The notes: generated from the letters alone by a model not told the origin. Shown: positions 1 through 9,792, counted from the first letter of the stretch. The stretch: DNA of 51,187 bases from Prochlorococcus sp. AG-436-C05 (GCA_003209795.1 QCPB01000007.1:1-51187), one strand, 5' to 3'. Program-made: numbers and translations.

Positions 1-194
1 ATTCAGTAACGCAATCTATTCGAAGAGATCGTTTTGCTGAGGTAATAGCAGGAATAAGAGACTATACAGCAGAAGAATTAGACGGAGAGCTGTTGGATTT
101 ATATGAGACTTCAAAAAAACTTTCTTATTTTAATGGAGGTGGACCTAATGCCTTCCTCAAAGAATTAAGAAATTTAGTCTCTGAAAAAAAATAA
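1..194 (+). CDS. 3' end of an unidentified protein gene (truncated by window edge)
   Basis: An open frame runs in from the left edge (first complete codon at base 3) to a TAA at 192-194, giving about 63 C-terminal residues. They are rich in charged residues, include RDRFAEVIAGIRDYTAEEL and a GGGPNAF segment, and end in a basic tail (VSEKK). The composition looks like a real soluble protein with amphipathic helices. I do not recognise the family. It ends 12 bases before the next gene on the same strand, so the two may be cotranscribed. Confidence 0.6.
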   Translation, partial: SVTQSIRRDRFAEVIAGIRDYTAEELDGELLDLYETSKKLSYFNGGGPNAFLKELRNLVSEKK

Positions 195-206
195 TCTTTT
201 ATAGTT

Positions 207-1496
207 ATGAAGAAAAAAAATCATAATTTCAGATTGGCGGAAGATACGGTTTTTTCTGTTGAGGAGACTCTAAGTAATGTTTTTCAAGAGAGGTCTAATA
301 AGGTGTTTCATAGATTAGATAATATTTTGAAGATTTTTAAGGAAGAAAAAGTTTCCACTCATCACTTCAATCAATCTTCTGGCATTGGTTATGATGATAT
401 TTCTAGAAAAAAAATTGATGAAGTATATGCAAGAGTATTTTGTGCTCAAAAAGCAGCTGTAAGATTACAATTTGTTAGTGGAACGCATGCAATAAGTTCT
501 GTCTTATTCGGTATTTTAAGACCTGGCGATTTGATGTTATCTATTACAGGTCAACCTTATGACACCTTAGAAGAAGTTATAGGAATAAGAGGGAAAGGGA
601 AAGGCTCATTAATAGATTTTGGAATTAAATACAGACAAATAAATATTTTCCAAATAATTGATTGTTTTGAGGAAAAACTGATTGATTTTTTTAAAAATAA
701 TTCATGTAAATTAGTCTTTATACAGAAAAGTTGTGGTTATAGTTGGAGACAATCTCTCACTAATCATCAGATAGAGAATATATGTAGTCTTATTCATTCT
801 CTAAATCCTAGCTGTATATGTTTTGTTGATAACTGTTATGGAGAGCTTGTTGAAGATAGTGAACCAATCACTAAAGGGGCAAATATTATTGCTGGTTCAT
901 TAATTAAAAATCTCGGAGGGACAATAGTACCTACAGGTGGGTACGTTGCAGGAGATTCAGATTTAGTTGAAATGGCATGTTCTAGACTAACTGCACCAGG
1001 AATTGGTTCATCTGCAGGAATCAATTTCGGACTAGGAAGATTAATTTTGCAGGGTTTATTTTTAGCGCCACAAATGGTTCAAGAATCATTAAAGGGTGCG
1101 GATATGGTTGCTGCAGTGTTTCAAAAGTTGGGTTTTATGGTTTTGCCAGAACCAGGAACGTATAGATCAGACATAATACAGTCAGTTAGATTAAATGATC
1201 CATATCTTGTGCAAAAAGTATGTCAGTCGTTTCAAAATTCCTCTCCTGTAGATTCTTTTTTAAACATAGTCCCATCACCAATGAATGGATATGATTCTCA
1301 ATTATTGATGTCTGGAGGGACATTTATCGAAGGTAGTACAAGCGAATTTTCTGCTGATGCTCCTTTAAGAGAGCCATATAATATTTTTGTTCAAGGTGGT
1401 GCTCACATGGCTCACATCAAAATTGCATTAATTCAATTATTATATGAATTATTAGAGGAGAATTTTATTACAAAAGAGTCTCTAATTTCTTCTTAA
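207..1496 (+). CDS. PLP-dependent 'aluminum resistance' / methionine gamma-lyase-like protein
   Basis: A 429-residue fold-type I PLP enzyme of the family annotated as aluminum resistance protein (Met_gamma_lyase family, PF06838). The cofactor lysine is probably K234 in the segment GSLIKNLGGTIVPTGGY. Upstream, FVSGTHAISSVLFG (about 89-102) resembles the cofactor phosphate-binding loop and FVDNCYGELVE (207-217) carries the Asp expected to contact the pyridine nitrogen. Family members are widespread, and their substrate is not firmly known; a C-S lyase on a sulfur amino acid is plausible from homology. The gene lies 8 bases ahead of gcvH, so it may belong to the gcvHP transcript, which would fit amino-acid breakdown. 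The resistance name should not be read as a demonstrated function. Confidence 0.88.
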   Translation: MKKKNHNFRLAEDTVFSVEETLSNVFQERSNKVFHRLDNILKIFKEEKVSTHHFNQSSGIGYDDISRKKIDEVYARVFCAQKAAVRLQFVSGTHAISSVLFGILRPGDLMLSITGQPYDTLEEVIGIRGKGKGSLIDFGIKYRQINIFQIIDCFEEKLIDFFKNNSCKLVFIQKSCGYSWRQSLTNHQIENICSLIHSLNPSCICFVDNCYGELVEDSEPITKGANIIAGSLIKNLGGTIVPTGGYVAGDSDLVEMACSRLTAPGIGSSAGINFGLGRLILQGLFLAPQMVQESLKGADMVAAVFQKLGFMVLPEPGTYRSDIIQSVRLNDPYLVQKVCQSFQNSSPVDSFLNIVPSPMNGYDSQLLMSGGTFIEGSTSEFSADAPLREPYNIFVQGGAHMAHIKIALIQLLYELLEENFITKESLISS

Positions 1497-1504
1497 ATTT
1501 AATC

Positions 1505-1894
1505 ATGTCCTACAAGTTCCCAGATAACCTGCACTACGCAGATACCCATGAATATGTTCTTGAGGAAAAAGGATTATTAAAAATTGGTATTAGTGAATTT
1601 GCTATAGATCAATTAGGGGATATTGTTTTTGTTGAATTAGCTGATTCAGGATCTACTTTGCAAAAAGGTGAGACTTTTGGAACAATAGAATCTGTGAAAG
1701 CTGTAGAAGAAGTTTACCTCCCTTTTTCAGGAAAAATTATATCTATCAATGAGACTGTTGTTGATAATCCTGAATTATTGCAGAATGATCCAATTGGCGA
1801 GGGTTGGTTAGTGATTTTTGAACCATTATCAACATTTTCACTGGATGATTTGATGACCTCCGAAGAATATAAATCAAAGGTTGTTCCAAAATAA
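1505..1894 (+). CDS. gcvH: Glycine cleavage system H protein
   Basis: A 129-residue lipoyl carrier protein, normal length for GcvH. It shuttles the aminomethyl group from GcvP to GcvT and then electrons to the L protein. The lipoylated lysine is K65 in the conserved ESVKAVEEVY segment, and the C-terminal half has the expected NDPIGEGWL motif. The ATG at 1505 follows the previous stop by 8 bases, and gcvP follows 45 bases later on the same strand. The gcvT gene is not in the window, so the pathway genes are split. In a cyanobacterium this system handles photorespiratory glycine. Confidence 0.97.
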   Translation: MSYKFPDNLHYADTHEYVLEEKGLLKIGISEFAIDQLGDIVFVELADSGSTLQKGETFGTIESVKAVEEVYLPFSGKIISINETVVDNPELLQNDPIGEGWLVIFEPLSTFSLDDLMTSEEYKSKVVPK

Positions 1895-1939
1895 AGCAAA
1901 TTTTTAAAAAAGAGCTATTTTAAAGAAAAATATTTTAAT

Positions 1940-4849
1940 ATGAAATCCAAATTTGGGTCCGATTTGTTTATAGATAGGCATCTGGGGTTAGGAGATAATG
2001 ATGAGAGAATTATGCTGAATAAGCTTGGTTTTAATAATATTGATCAATTGATAAATCAAGTTATTCCTGAAGATATTCAGATTAAAGGTAAATCTTCAGA
2101 AATATTGCCCCAAGGTTGTTCAGAAATTGAGGCTTTAAATGAATTAGAAGAGATTGCGAAGAAAAATACCAAAATGAGATCACTAATAGGCCTTGGTTAT
2201 TATGACAATCACATGCCTAAAGTAATACAAAGACATGTTCTCGAAAATCCTAGGTGGTACACGTCTTATACTCCATACCAAGCAGAAATTGCACAAGGAA
2301 GGTTAGAAGCTCTATTTAATTTTCAAACTATTGTTTGTGAACTAACAGGATTCCCTGTCGCCAATGCATCTTTGTTAGATGAGGGAACTGCTGCTGCAGA
2401 AGCTATGGCCATGAGTTTTGCCGCAAGAAAAAATAAATCTTCAAAAGTGTACTTAGTGGAATCAAATGTTTTTGATCATACTTTTAATGTTCTACAAACC
2501 AGAGCAAAACCTTTGGGAATATCCTTAAAACGCTTTACTCAACGTAACCTTCCTAATCATGATGATGTCTTTGGAATTTTGTTTCAATTACCCGGTAAAA
2601 ATGGGGAATTATTTGATCCCACATTCTTAATATCCCAAGCACATAGATCAGAAATTATTGTAACCGCATGTCTTGATCCCCTTGCACAAGTTTTAATTAA
2701 ACCAATTTCTGAATTTGGTGTTGATGTTGCAGTGGGTAGTATGCAAAGATTTGGTGTTCCAATGGGTTTTGGTGGACCCCATGCCGCATATTTTGCATGT
2801 AGCGAAAAATATAAAAGGCTGATACCTGGAAGGATTGTTGGGCAATCTCTCTCTAAAAATGGAGAAAAGTCTTTAAGACTAGCATTGCAAACAAGAGAGC
2901 AACATATTAGAAGGGAGAAGGCTACTAGTAATATTTGTACTGCTCAATCTTTGTTAGCCATAATTTCTTCTTTTTACGCTATTTATCATGGACCCTCTGG
3001 ATTAACGCAAATTGCTAAGAGATTAGTGGAGTTGAGAATAAATTTAGAATCATGTTTGGTTGATTTAGGTTTTGATATTCCTGATGGGATTAGATTTGAT
3101 AGTGTTGACGTTTATTCTGAGCACTCCTACAAGATCCATAATGAAGCTTTAAAAAATGGGTATAACTTAAGAATTTTGCCGTTGGGATCAACTATTGAAG
3201 ATTCAACTGGCTTTGGGATCTCTTTAGATGAGCTTAGTAATGAAAAAGAAATCAAAGATATTGTGACTTTCATAGCAAACCTTATAGAAAAAAAAGAAGA
3301 TTTAGAGCCTATAAAATTTGATAAAGGATTTCATTTTGAAAGTTTAGCTTTGAGATCCAGTGAATGGATGCAGCAAGATATATTCACAAATTACCAAAGT
3401 GAAACTGAATTAATGAGATACATATTTCGACTTGCTGAAAAAGATTTTTCTTTAGTGGATGGAATGATGCCATTAGGAAGCTGTACTATGAAATTAAATT
3501 CTGCGGCAGAGTTAAATCCAGTTTCTTGGACTAATTTGTCCTCAATTCATCCTTTTTCTCCAAAAAATCAAACTAAAGGCTATTCAAAAATAATATCTGA
3601 TCTTGAGAAATGGATAAGTGAAATTGTAGGTTTGAAATCAGTTTCTTTTCAGCCCAACGCTGGTTCTCAAGGTGAGTTTGCAGGTTTATTAGCAATAAAA
3701 TCTTATTTCGAATCAAAAGATGATTTTTCAAGAAAAAAATGTTTAATTCCTAAAAGTGCTCATGGGACAAATCCTGCTAGTGCAGTTATGGCTGGCTTTG
3801 ATGTAGTAACTATTCAATGTGATGCTGAAGGTAATATTGATTATGATGATTTATTGATAAAGGTTCAGAAATTTAATAAACAAGTTGGTGCTCTAATGTT
3901 GACTTATCCTTCTACCCATGGAGTTTTTGAATTACAAATCAGAAAGATATGTGACTTAATTCACTCTGTTGGAGGATTTGTCTATTTAGATGGAGCAAAT
4001 CTGAACGCTCAGGTTGGATTATGCAAACCTGGGAACTATGGCGTTGATGTTTGCCATTTGAATTTACACAAAACATTCTGCATTCCACATGGTGGTGGAG
4101 GTCCAGGAGTAGGTCCAGTGGCAGCATCAGAGACTTTAAGTTCATTTCTACCTACTCATTCATTAAAAGTAAATCATAATTCTAATCAAGGATATTCTGT
4201 TTCTTCTGCTCAGTTTGGAAGTGCAAGTATTCTTCCAATCAGTTGGATGTATATCAAAATGGCTGGTCTCAGTGGTTTAAGGAAAGCAACTGCGCATGCA
4301 ATTTTGTCTGCTAATTATATTGCTTATTCCTTAAAGCATAAATTTAAGATTCTCTACACAGGAAAAAATAATTTTGTTGCGCATGAATGTATTCTTGATT
4401 TTCGGGATTTAAAATCAAAAACTGGATTGAGTGTAAATGATTTAGCGAAACGATTAATAGACTATAGCTTTCATGCACCAACAATAAGTTGGCCTGTTCC
4501 TGAAACTGTAATGATAGAGCCCACTGAAAGTGAGAATTTGAAAGAATTAGATAGGTTTTGCGAAGCTATGCTTCTAATAGGGGAAGAAATTAATGAAATA
4601 GAAAATAATCTAGATCTACGAAATAATAATGTAATCAGCAATGCCCCTCATACAATTGATGAGTTGATTTCTGATAATTGGAATTACCCATATTCAAGAG
4701 AAAAAGCTTCTTTCCCTTACGTAACTAAATCTAGTATTAAGTTTTGGTCTTCAGTTTCTCGAATTAATAATGCCTATGGTGATAGGAATTTAATTTGTTC
4801 ATGTAATGTTAACGATGATGATGTAATGGAAGAGAAGAAATGTGCTTAG
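1940..4849 (+). CDS. gcvP: Glycine dehydrogenase (decarboxylating), P protein
   Basis: A 969-residue single-chain P protein, the length expected where the two halves are fused. It decarboxylates glycine using PLP and passes the aminomethyl group to lipoyl-GcvH. The N-terminal half holds IGLGYYDNHMP and YTPYQAEIAQGRLEAL. The C-terminal catalytic half contains SCTMKLN and HLNLHKTFCIPHGGGGPGVG, in which the Lys binds PLP and the glycine-rich loop follows. No frameshift or missing block is evident. It lies directly downstream of gcvH and probably shares its transcript; no glycine riboswitch can be placed in the 45-base gap between them. Confidence 0.97.
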   Translation: MKSKFGSDLFIDRHLGLGDNDERIMLNKLGFNNIDQLINQVIPEDIQIKGKSSEILPQGCSEIEALNELEEIAKKNTKMRSLIGLGYYDNHMPKVIQRHVLENPRWYTSYTPYQAEIAQGRLEALFNFQTIVCELTGFPVANASLLDEGTAAAEAMAMSFAARKNKSSKVYLVESNVFDHTFNVLQTRAKPLGISLKRFTQRNLPNHDDVFGILFQLPGKNGELFDPTFLISQAHRSEIIVTACLDPLAQVLIKPISEFGVDVAVGSMQRFGVPMGFGGPHAAYFACSEKYKRLIPGRIVGQSLSKNGEKSLRLALQTREQHIRREKATSNICTAQSLLAIISSFYAIYHGPSGLTQIAKRLVELRINLESCLVDLGFDIPDGIRFDSVDVYSEHSYKIHNEALKNGYNLRILPLGSTIEDSTGFGISLDELSNEKEIKDIVTFIANLIEKKEDLEPIKFDKGFHFESLALRSSEWMQQDIFTNYQSETELMRYIFRLAEKDFSLVDGMMPLGSCTMKLNSAAELNPVSWTNLSSIHPFSPKNQTKGYSKIISDLEKWISEIVGLKSVSFQPNAGSQGEFAGLLAIKSYFESKDDFSRKKCLIPKSAHGTNPASAVMAGFDVVTIQCDAEGNIDYDDLLIKVQKFNKQVGALMLTYPSTHGVFELQIRKICDLIHSVGGFVYLDGANLNAQVGLCKPGNYGVDVCHLNLHKTFCIPHGGGGPGVGPVAASETLSSFLPTHSLKVNHNSNQGYSVSSAQFGSASILPISWMYIKMAGLSGLRKATAHAILSANYIAYSLKHKFKILYTGKNNFVAHECILDFRDLKSKTGLSVNDLAKRLIDYSFHAPTISWPVPETVMIEPTESENLKELDRFCEAMLLIGEEINEIENNLDLRNNNVISNAPHTIDELISDNWNYPYSREKASFPYVTKSSIKFWSSVSRINNAYGDRNLICSCNVNDDDVMEEKKCA

Positions 4850-4978
4850 AAGACTAGCACCTTTATATTTTCTAAGTTAATATCAATGTGAATCAAAATT
4901 TAATATTTTTTTAAAGAAATTTTTTAAATTTTATTATTATCATATTCAAGCATCAAATTTTTTGGGGTATTTGAAGCT

Positions 4979-5227
4979 ATGAGCAAAGAATCTAAATCTG
5001 GTAATGTTAAAAACTTACCAATTAAAAATTTGGACTTACCAAATTTTGTAAATAATTTCTCTGAGAATAATTCAAAAGTATTCTCTCCAGAAGGAACTAA
5101 TGTTATAAGAGTACCTTTTGGGAAAAGATTTTCAAAAAAACAGAGACCTGAAAAGAATCAAAGAATTGCTACTTTAATCTTGCCTATAAGTTCTTACAAT
5201 AGCCCTACACCACCACATGTTGCTTGA
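4979..5227 (+). CDS. Small basic protein of unknown function
   Basis: An 82-residue reading frame beginning with ATG, preceded by a G-rich stretch (tttggggt) about 10 bases upstream that may act as a weak ribosome binding site. The product is rich in Lys, Asn, Ser and Pro. A central basic patch (RVPFGKRFSKKQRPEK, about residues 44-59) is followed by a short hydrophobic segment and a Pro-rich tail. There is no transmembrane segment or signal peptide. I do not recognise a family; it looks like one of the short lineage-restricted proteins common in picocyanobacteria. It is separated from gcvP by 129 AT-rich bases and ends 6 bases before the convergent sqdX stop. Confidence 0.7.
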   Translation: MSKESKSGNVKNLPIKNLDLPNFVNNFSENNSKVFSPEGTNVIRVPFGKRFSKKQRPEKNQRIATLILPISSYNSPTPPHVA

Positions 5228-5233
5228 ATGAAT

Positions 5234-6373
5234 TTAGCTTGATTCTATACCTTTTAGTGTTTTTGAATAATAATTTTGTAACTGCAAAGTTGCTTGATTC
5301 CAATCCCATTTTTCAGCTTCATTTCTTGCTTCTTTGCTCATAACTTCTCTTTTATCTTCGTTTGCTAGAATTTTTTTTGTCGCTTCAATTAAGCTTTGTT
5401 CCCCGTTATCTATTTCATCAGGATCATATAAACAACCATTAACACCATCGCTTATTATGTCTGGAATTCCTCCCTTGTTTGCTCCGATCACGGGACATCC
5501 TGCCGCCATTGCTTCTAATAGAACTAATCCAAGTGTTTCTGTACTCGAAGGAAATAAAAATATGTCTCCAGAGGCATAAGCGCTGGCAAGTTCATCGCCA
5601 GACAAATATCCTATGAAATTAGTCTTGGTATTTTCGAAGATTTTTTCCAGCTGGTTTCTATATGGTCCGTCACCTACAAGTGCTAGAGATGCATTAGGAA
5701 TACTTTCTAAAACTGGTTTTATTCTCTCAATTTGCTTTTCTGCTGATAACCTTCCTACATAAATCAATAGATAATTAGCATCCTTATATTTACCAAATAA
5801 TTTTTCTCTCATTTTCTCACTTCTTAAATCTGGTCGAAAACTGAAAGTATCTACTCCTCTTTGCCATAGAGCAGTCCTTTGAATACCTTTATCTTTTAAC
5901 TCATTTACCATAGCTGTGGAAGTACATAAATTTAATAAGGCTTGATTGTGAGCTGCTTTTAGTAATTCCCATAAAAGTGGCTCCAACATTCCCATACCAT
6001 AGTGTTCAAGATATTTAGGAAGATGAGTGTGGTAGCTTGCAATTAAAGGAATATTATTTGTTTTCGCCAACCATATACCACCTAAACCAAGTACAGCTGG
6101 ATTAACAACATGTATTAAATCTGGTTTGAATGATTCTAACTTATCTGAAACGGCAGGACCTGGCAGACCAAGTTTCAACTCTGGGTATAAGGGTAATGGC
6201 ATTGCAGCCACTCCAAATACAGTTGCTCCCATATATGTCTCTGGACATCCCTCAGGACAAAAAACTATAACTTCATCACCATTTTTTATTAAAAATTCAA
6301 TAGTTTTAGTCAGTCTTGTTACTATGCCGTCAACTTTAGGTAAAAAAGTTTCAGTAAATAATGCAATTTTCAC
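5234..6373 (-). CDS. sqdX: Sulfoquinovosyltransferase (SQDG synthase)
   Basis: A 379-residue GT4-family glycosyltransferase that moves sulfoquinovose from UDP-sulfoquinovose to diacylglycerol, the last step of sulfolipid (SQDG) synthesis. The N-terminal Rossmann half starts ALFTETFLPKVDGIVTRL, typical of this family. The C-terminal half has YVGRLSAEKQIE, LVGDGPYR and the nucleotide-sugar motif SSTETLGLVLLEAMAAGCPV with its E-x7-E spacing. The start is GTG at 6373, chosen because the conserved N terminus begins there. It lies 27 bases downstream of sqdB, and the assignment rests on that pairing as much as on motifs. SQDG spares phosphate in membranes, which suits oligotrophic ocean life. Confidence 0.93.
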   Translation of the reverse strand: MKIALFTETFLPKVDGIVTRLTKTIEFLIKNGDEVIVFCPEGCPETYMGATVFGVAAMPLPLYPELKLGLPGPAVSDKLESFKPDLIHVVNPAVLGLGGIWLAKTNNIPLIASYHTHLPKYLEHYGMGMLEPLLWELLKAAHNQALLNLCTSTAMVNELKDKGIQRTALWQRGVDTFSFRPDLRSEKMREKLFGKYKDANYLLIYVGRLSAEKQIERIKPVLESIPNASLALVGDGPYRNQLEKIFENTKTNFIGYLSGDELASAYASGDIFLFPSSTETLGLVLLEAMAAGCPVIGANKGGIPDIISDGVNGCLYDPDEIDNGEQSLIEATKKILANEDKREVMSKEARNEAEKWDWNQATLQLQNYYSKTLKGIESS

Positions 6374-6400
6374 TTTCTTAAGGTAAGTATTTCAGAAATT

Positions 6401-7594
6401 TTAATTAGTCTTTATTGCTTCAGCTTGTTTTTGGGTCCAGGATGAAACACAAGGTATGCGTTTTAAATCACATCTCTTAGAGTATTTTTTAGCAACTTCT
6501 ACAACTTCTTCTAATAAGCCGTTATCAAGAGTTGTTGGGTTTAAACCTAATTCTATAAAGCATTTATTATCAACTATCAAATCATTTTCGACGGCTTCGT
6601 TCCTTGGATTTGGTAAATAATTGATTTCAGCCCCTGTTAGGGAGGCAACTTTTTTTGCTAGTTCTCCAACTTGATGACTTTCAGTCATTTGATTAAAGAT
6701 TTTTACTCTTTCTCCAGGTTTTGGCGGATTCTCAAGAGCAAGTTGTACACATTTTACCGAATCTTTTATATGTATAAATGCTCTTGTTTGCCCTCCTGTT
6801 CCATGAACGCTTAATGGATATCCAATGGCAGCTTGCATTAGAAATCTATTTAGAACAGTTCCATAATCTCCGTCATAGTCAAATCTGTTTGTCAATCTAG
6901 GATCTTTCAAAGTTGCTTCTGTATTTGTCCCCCAAACAATACCTTGATGTAGATCAGTGATTCTTACAAGATCATTTTTGTTGTAGTAAAGAAATAATAA
7001 TTGATCTAAAGTTTTAGTCATATGGTAGACACTGCCAGGACTTGCAGGGTGCAATATTTCTTCTTCAAAGCGGCTTCCATCTGGTTGAGGCACTTCAACT
7101 TTTAAATAACCTTCTGGAATTGTTGCACCTCTATGTGATCCATATCCATATACACCCATTGTTCCTAAATGTACAACATGAATATCTAAATTACTTTCTA
7201 CTATTGCAGCAAGCAAATTATGAGTGCCATTAACATTATTATCTACGGTATATCTTTTGGTGAAACTTGATTTCATCGAGTAGGGAGCTGCTCTTTGTTC
7301 AGCAAAATGGATAATTGAATCTGGTTTTTCCTCAATAAGCAAATTTAGTAATTTCTGATATTGTTTAGAGATATCCATATTCAGAAATCTCATAGGTTTT
7401 CCTCCAATCTCTTCCCATGCAGAAAGTCTTTCTGATATCGAAGCAATTGGGGTTAAAGATTCTACTTCAAGATCAATATCGATTTTTCTACGACTTAAGT
7501 TGTCGACAATAATTACATCATGATTTTGTTCTGCTAAATTCACCGCACAAGGCCAACCGCAAAAACCATCTCCGCCAAGAACAATAACTTTCAC
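6401..7594 (-). CDS. sqdB: UDP-sulfoquinovose synthase
   Basis: A 397-residue extended short-chain dehydrogenase that converts UDP-glucose and sulfite to UDP-sulfoquinovose. The NAD-binding start is VIVLGGDGFCGWPCA. The active-site segment is LGTMGVYGYGSHRG with the catalytic Thr, and the YxxxK pair sits in YHMTKTLDQ. The start is GTG at 7594, supported by a GGAG element about 7 bases upstream on the minus strand. It forms a two-gene operon with sqdX just downstream. The 176 bases between this gene and thiG probably carry its promoter, but I cannot fix the -10 box with confidence. Confidence 0.96.
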   Translation of the reverse strand: MKVIVLGGDGFCGWPCAVNLAEQNHDVIIVDNLSRRKIDIDLEVESLTPIASISERLSAWEEIGGKPMRFLNMDISKQYQKLLNLLIEEKPDSIIHFAEQRAAPYSMKSSFTKRYTVDNNVNGTHNLLAAIVESNLDIHVVHLGTMGVYGYGSHRGATIPEGYLKVEVPQPDGSRFEEEILHPASPGSVYHMTKTLDQLLFLYYNKNDLVRITDLHQGIVWGTNTEATLKDPRLTNRFDYDGDYGTVLNRFLMQAAIGYPLSVHGTGGQTRAFIHIKDSVKCVQLALENPPKPGERVKIFNQMTESHQVGELAKKVASLTGAEINYLPNPRNEAVENDLIVDNKCFIELGLNPTTLDNGLLEEVVEVAKKYSKRCDLKRIPCVSSWTQKQAEAIKTN

Positions 7595-7770
7595 TCAAAA
7601 CTCCAGAATTAATATGGTCATAATCTATTTATTAAATTACTACAGCATGCTTCCAAATTGCGAAAAAATATTGTAAAAAGTTTCAAATCTTTTTTCTTAT
7701 ATTAAAAAAATTTCTTTATAAAATATTAATTTCTTTATTAGGTACTACACCTCTAACAGTTAATAGCTAA

Positions 7771-8565
7771 CTAAATTGAAATGTTCTTTTCCGGAGAACT
7801 TGCTATTGCTAAACTTTGTTTTTTAATTCTCCCAGCTAGAAAAGCATGCCTTCCTGCTTTTACTCCATAATTTATTGCTTCTGCCATTAGGGGCGGATTC
7901 TCAGCTAGAGCAATGGCACTATTTATTAAAACTCCATCAGCCCCAAGTTCCATAGCTTGAGAGGCTTCACTAGGGACTCCAATGCCGGCATCAATTATCA
8001 CTGGTATGTTGGCATTTTCAATAATTATGGATATATTTGACAAATTTAAAAGACCTTGTCCCGAACCAATTGGGGAACCTAAAGGCATTACAGTTGCACA
8101 ACCTATCTCTTCTAGTTTTTTTGCGAGGATAGGGTCAGCATTGATATATGGAAGTACTAAAAAACCTTTTTTTATTAAAATTTCTGCAGCTTTAAGAGTC
8201 TCTATTGGATCTGGTAACAAATATTTTTTATCCGGTATTACTTCTAATTTGACAAAATTATTTTCCTCTTGACCTGCCAATTTTGCAAGTTCTCTTCCTA
8301 ATAAAGCTATTCTTATTGCTTCATCTGAATTGGTACAGCCAGCTGTATTAGGAAGCATCCAGAATTTTTCCCAGTCAATTTTTTCTAATAAATTTTCTCC
8401 AGTTTTATTATTTTTAACTCTTCTTACGGCAACAGTTATAATTTCCGATTCTGAATTTGATAAACTTTTGACCATTTCCTCTGTAGATCTGTATTTACCA
8501 GTACCTACCATTAATCTATTTGAGAAATGTTTCCCTCCAATTTGTAAGCTTGAATAATTTTTCAT
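7771..8565 (-). CDS. thiG: Thiazole synthase
   Basis: A 264-residue TIM-barrel enzyme that builds the thiazole phosphate of thiamine from deoxyxylulose phosphate, dehydroglycine and ThiS thiocarboxylate. Family motifs are present: [16 protein letters not shown] near the N terminus, VKLEVIPD with the Schiff-base lysine, and the phosphate-binding [22 protein letters not shown]. The start is ATG at 8565, two bases after the stop of the upstream TPR gene on the same strand, so the two are probably cotranscribed. There is no room for a TPP riboswitch directly upstream. No other thiamine gene is in the window. Confidence 0.96.
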   Translation of the reverse strand: MKNYSSLQIGGKHFSNRLMVGTGKYRSTEEMVKSLSNSESEIITVAVRRVKNNKTGENLLEKIDWEKFWMLPNTAGCTNSDEAIRIALLGRELAKLAGQEENNFVKLEVIPDKKYLLPDPIETLKAAEILIKKGFLVLPYINADPILAKKLEEIGCATVMPLGSPIGSGQGLLNLSNISIIIENANIPVIIDAGIGVPSEASQAMELGADGVLINSAIALAENPPLMAEAINYGVKAGRHAFLAGRIKKQSLAIASSPEKNISI

Positions 8566-8567
8566 TC

Positions 8568-9125
8568 TTAGAACCCCTTATCTTTGATACCTTTATAAGG
8601 GTTATAATCAGTTCTTTTTTCTAATTCCTTACTTTTTTTAAGTGCTGTTTTGTTGGTAGGGTCTATTAGTAAAACTTGTTTATACGTTTCATATGCTAAG
8701 TCGTATTCTAGTAACCGTTGTTGAGCTGATGCAAGATTATTTAAAGCTACTGGATATGCTGGTAGAGATTTTATAGCTAAGTTATAGTGCTTGATAGCTT
8801 TTTTGAATTCATTTTGAGCTGCATAAGAGAAACCTAAAGCATTCTCGATGACAGCTTTGGCTTCTTTAGGTTCATTTTCATAATATTCGACAGCTTTTAG
8901 AAAAGTTTTAGTTGCTTCATCATATAATCTTTTTTTAATTTGAATAGATCCAAATTCATATAATTCCGAAGCCTGCGTTAGAGAATCTATCCCTTTCTGT
9001 TCAAATTTTACTAAATTTAATTCTTCTTTTCTTATTCTCAGAAATTGTCTAAAGACAAAAATAGCAATTATTATTAATACGACAAATAGAATGATCAAAT
9101 AGGATTGAAAGGAAGATATCTCCAT
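8568..9125 (-). CDS. Membrane-anchored TPR protein, probable Ycf37-like photosystem I assembly factor
   Basis: A 185-residue protein with one N-terminal membrane helix (about residues 7-28, hydrophobic and followed by [10 protein letters not shown]) and a soluble domain of roughly three TPR units: about 50-83, 88-121 ([20 protein letters not shown]) and 125-158 ([20 protein letters not shown]). This size and layout match cyanobacterial Ycf37, a thylakoid protein that helps assemble or stabilise photosystem I; that identity is inference, since TPR repeats alone are not diagnostic. It sits between rplT and thiG on the same strand and is nearly contiguous with thiG. It could be another small TPR scaffold protein. 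Confidence 0.85.
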   Translation of the reverse strand: MEISSFQSYLIILFVVLIIIAIFVFRQFLRIRKEELNLVKFEQKGIDSLTQASELYEFGSIQIKKRLYDEATKTFLKAVEYYENEPKEAKAVIENALGFSYAAQNEFKKAIKHYNLAIKSLPAYPVALNNLASAQQRLLEYDLAYETYKQVLLIDPTNKTALKKSKELEKRTDYNPYKGIKDKGF

Positions 9126-9164
9126 TAATTTATTAAATTATTGTTTAAATTATATTGCTATTTT

Positions 9165-9512
9165 CTATTTGCTAACGGCAGATACTATTTTTTCGAAACA
9201 TTGTGGATCACTTAAAGCTAATTGTGCAAGCATTTTTCTATTTATAATTATTTCTGATGATTTCATGCCATTAATTAATTTGCTGTAGTTTGTTCCATTA
9301 ATTCTGGCAGAAGCATTTATTCTAGAAATCCACAGTCTTCTAAAATCTCTTTTTCTTCTTCTCCTATCTCTGTAAGCATTACAAAGAGCTTTCATGACTC
9401 TTTGGTTTGCTGTTCTGAAAAGATTTTTGTTGCCTCCTCTAAAACCTTTTGCAAGCCTTAAGATTTTGTTTCTTCTTTTTCTGGCTATGTTGCCTCTTTT
9501 TACGCGTGCCAT
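9165..9512 (-). CDS. rplT: 50S ribosomal protein L20
   Basis: A 115-residue protein of standard L20 length, with the canonical start [20 protein letters not shown] and the later [20 protein letters not shown] segment. It binds 23S rRNA early in large-subunit assembly. It follows rpmI by 29 bases on the same strand, the conserved rpmI-rplT pair. In many bacteria infC heads this operon, but here infC lies about 30 kb away, at 38964-39533. Any L20 autoregulatory site would therefore have to sit in the rpmI leader or the rpmI-rplT junction; I see no obvious structure there. Confidence 0.98.
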   Translation of the reverse strand: MARVKRGNIARKRRNKILRLAKGFRGGNKNLFRTANQRVMKALCNAYRDRRRRKRDFRRLWISRINASARINGTNYSKLINGMKSSEIIINRKMLAQLALSDPQCFEKIVSAVSK

Positions 9513-9541
9513 AGATATATATTAGAAATAGTTTTTAAGAT

Positions 9542-9739
9542 TTATGCGTATGGAATCATTAATTTTACATTATCAGCATCTCTTTCATCAACAACAGCTT
9601 TAGTTGATAGATGCCTTTTTAATTTTGAGCTTTTATGATCAAGCAAATGATTATGGAAAGCTCTTCTTCTCAAAAATTTACCCGTAGCAGTTGCTTTAAA
9701 TCTTTTTGCAGCAGATTTACGAGTTTTAAGTTTAGACAT
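9542..9739 (-). CDS. rpmI: 50S ribosomal protein L35
   Basis: A 65-residue basic protein of standard L35 length, with the family signature [19 protein letters not shown] at the N terminus and [14 protein letters not shown] in the middle. It is the first gene of the rpmI-rplT pair. The 91 bases upstream separate it from the divergent wall-protein gene at 9831 and must hold both promoters. Confidence 0.98.
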   Translation of the reverse strand: MSKLKTRKSAAKRFKATATGKFLRRRAFHNHLLDHKSSKLKRHLSTKAVVDERDADNVKLMIPYA

Positions 9740-9792
9740 TTAAGTCAGATATGTTTAATTAGAATAATCTAAACCTTTATATGCATTGGTGC

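Noticed and set aside
1895-1939. Possible glycine riboswitch for gcvP
   Set aside because: Only 45 AT-rich bases lie between gcvH and gcvP, too short for the aptamer, and no conserved core is visible.
4850-4978. A gcvP terminator or small RNA
   Set aside because: The 129 bases contain several T runs but no GC-rich stem before them.
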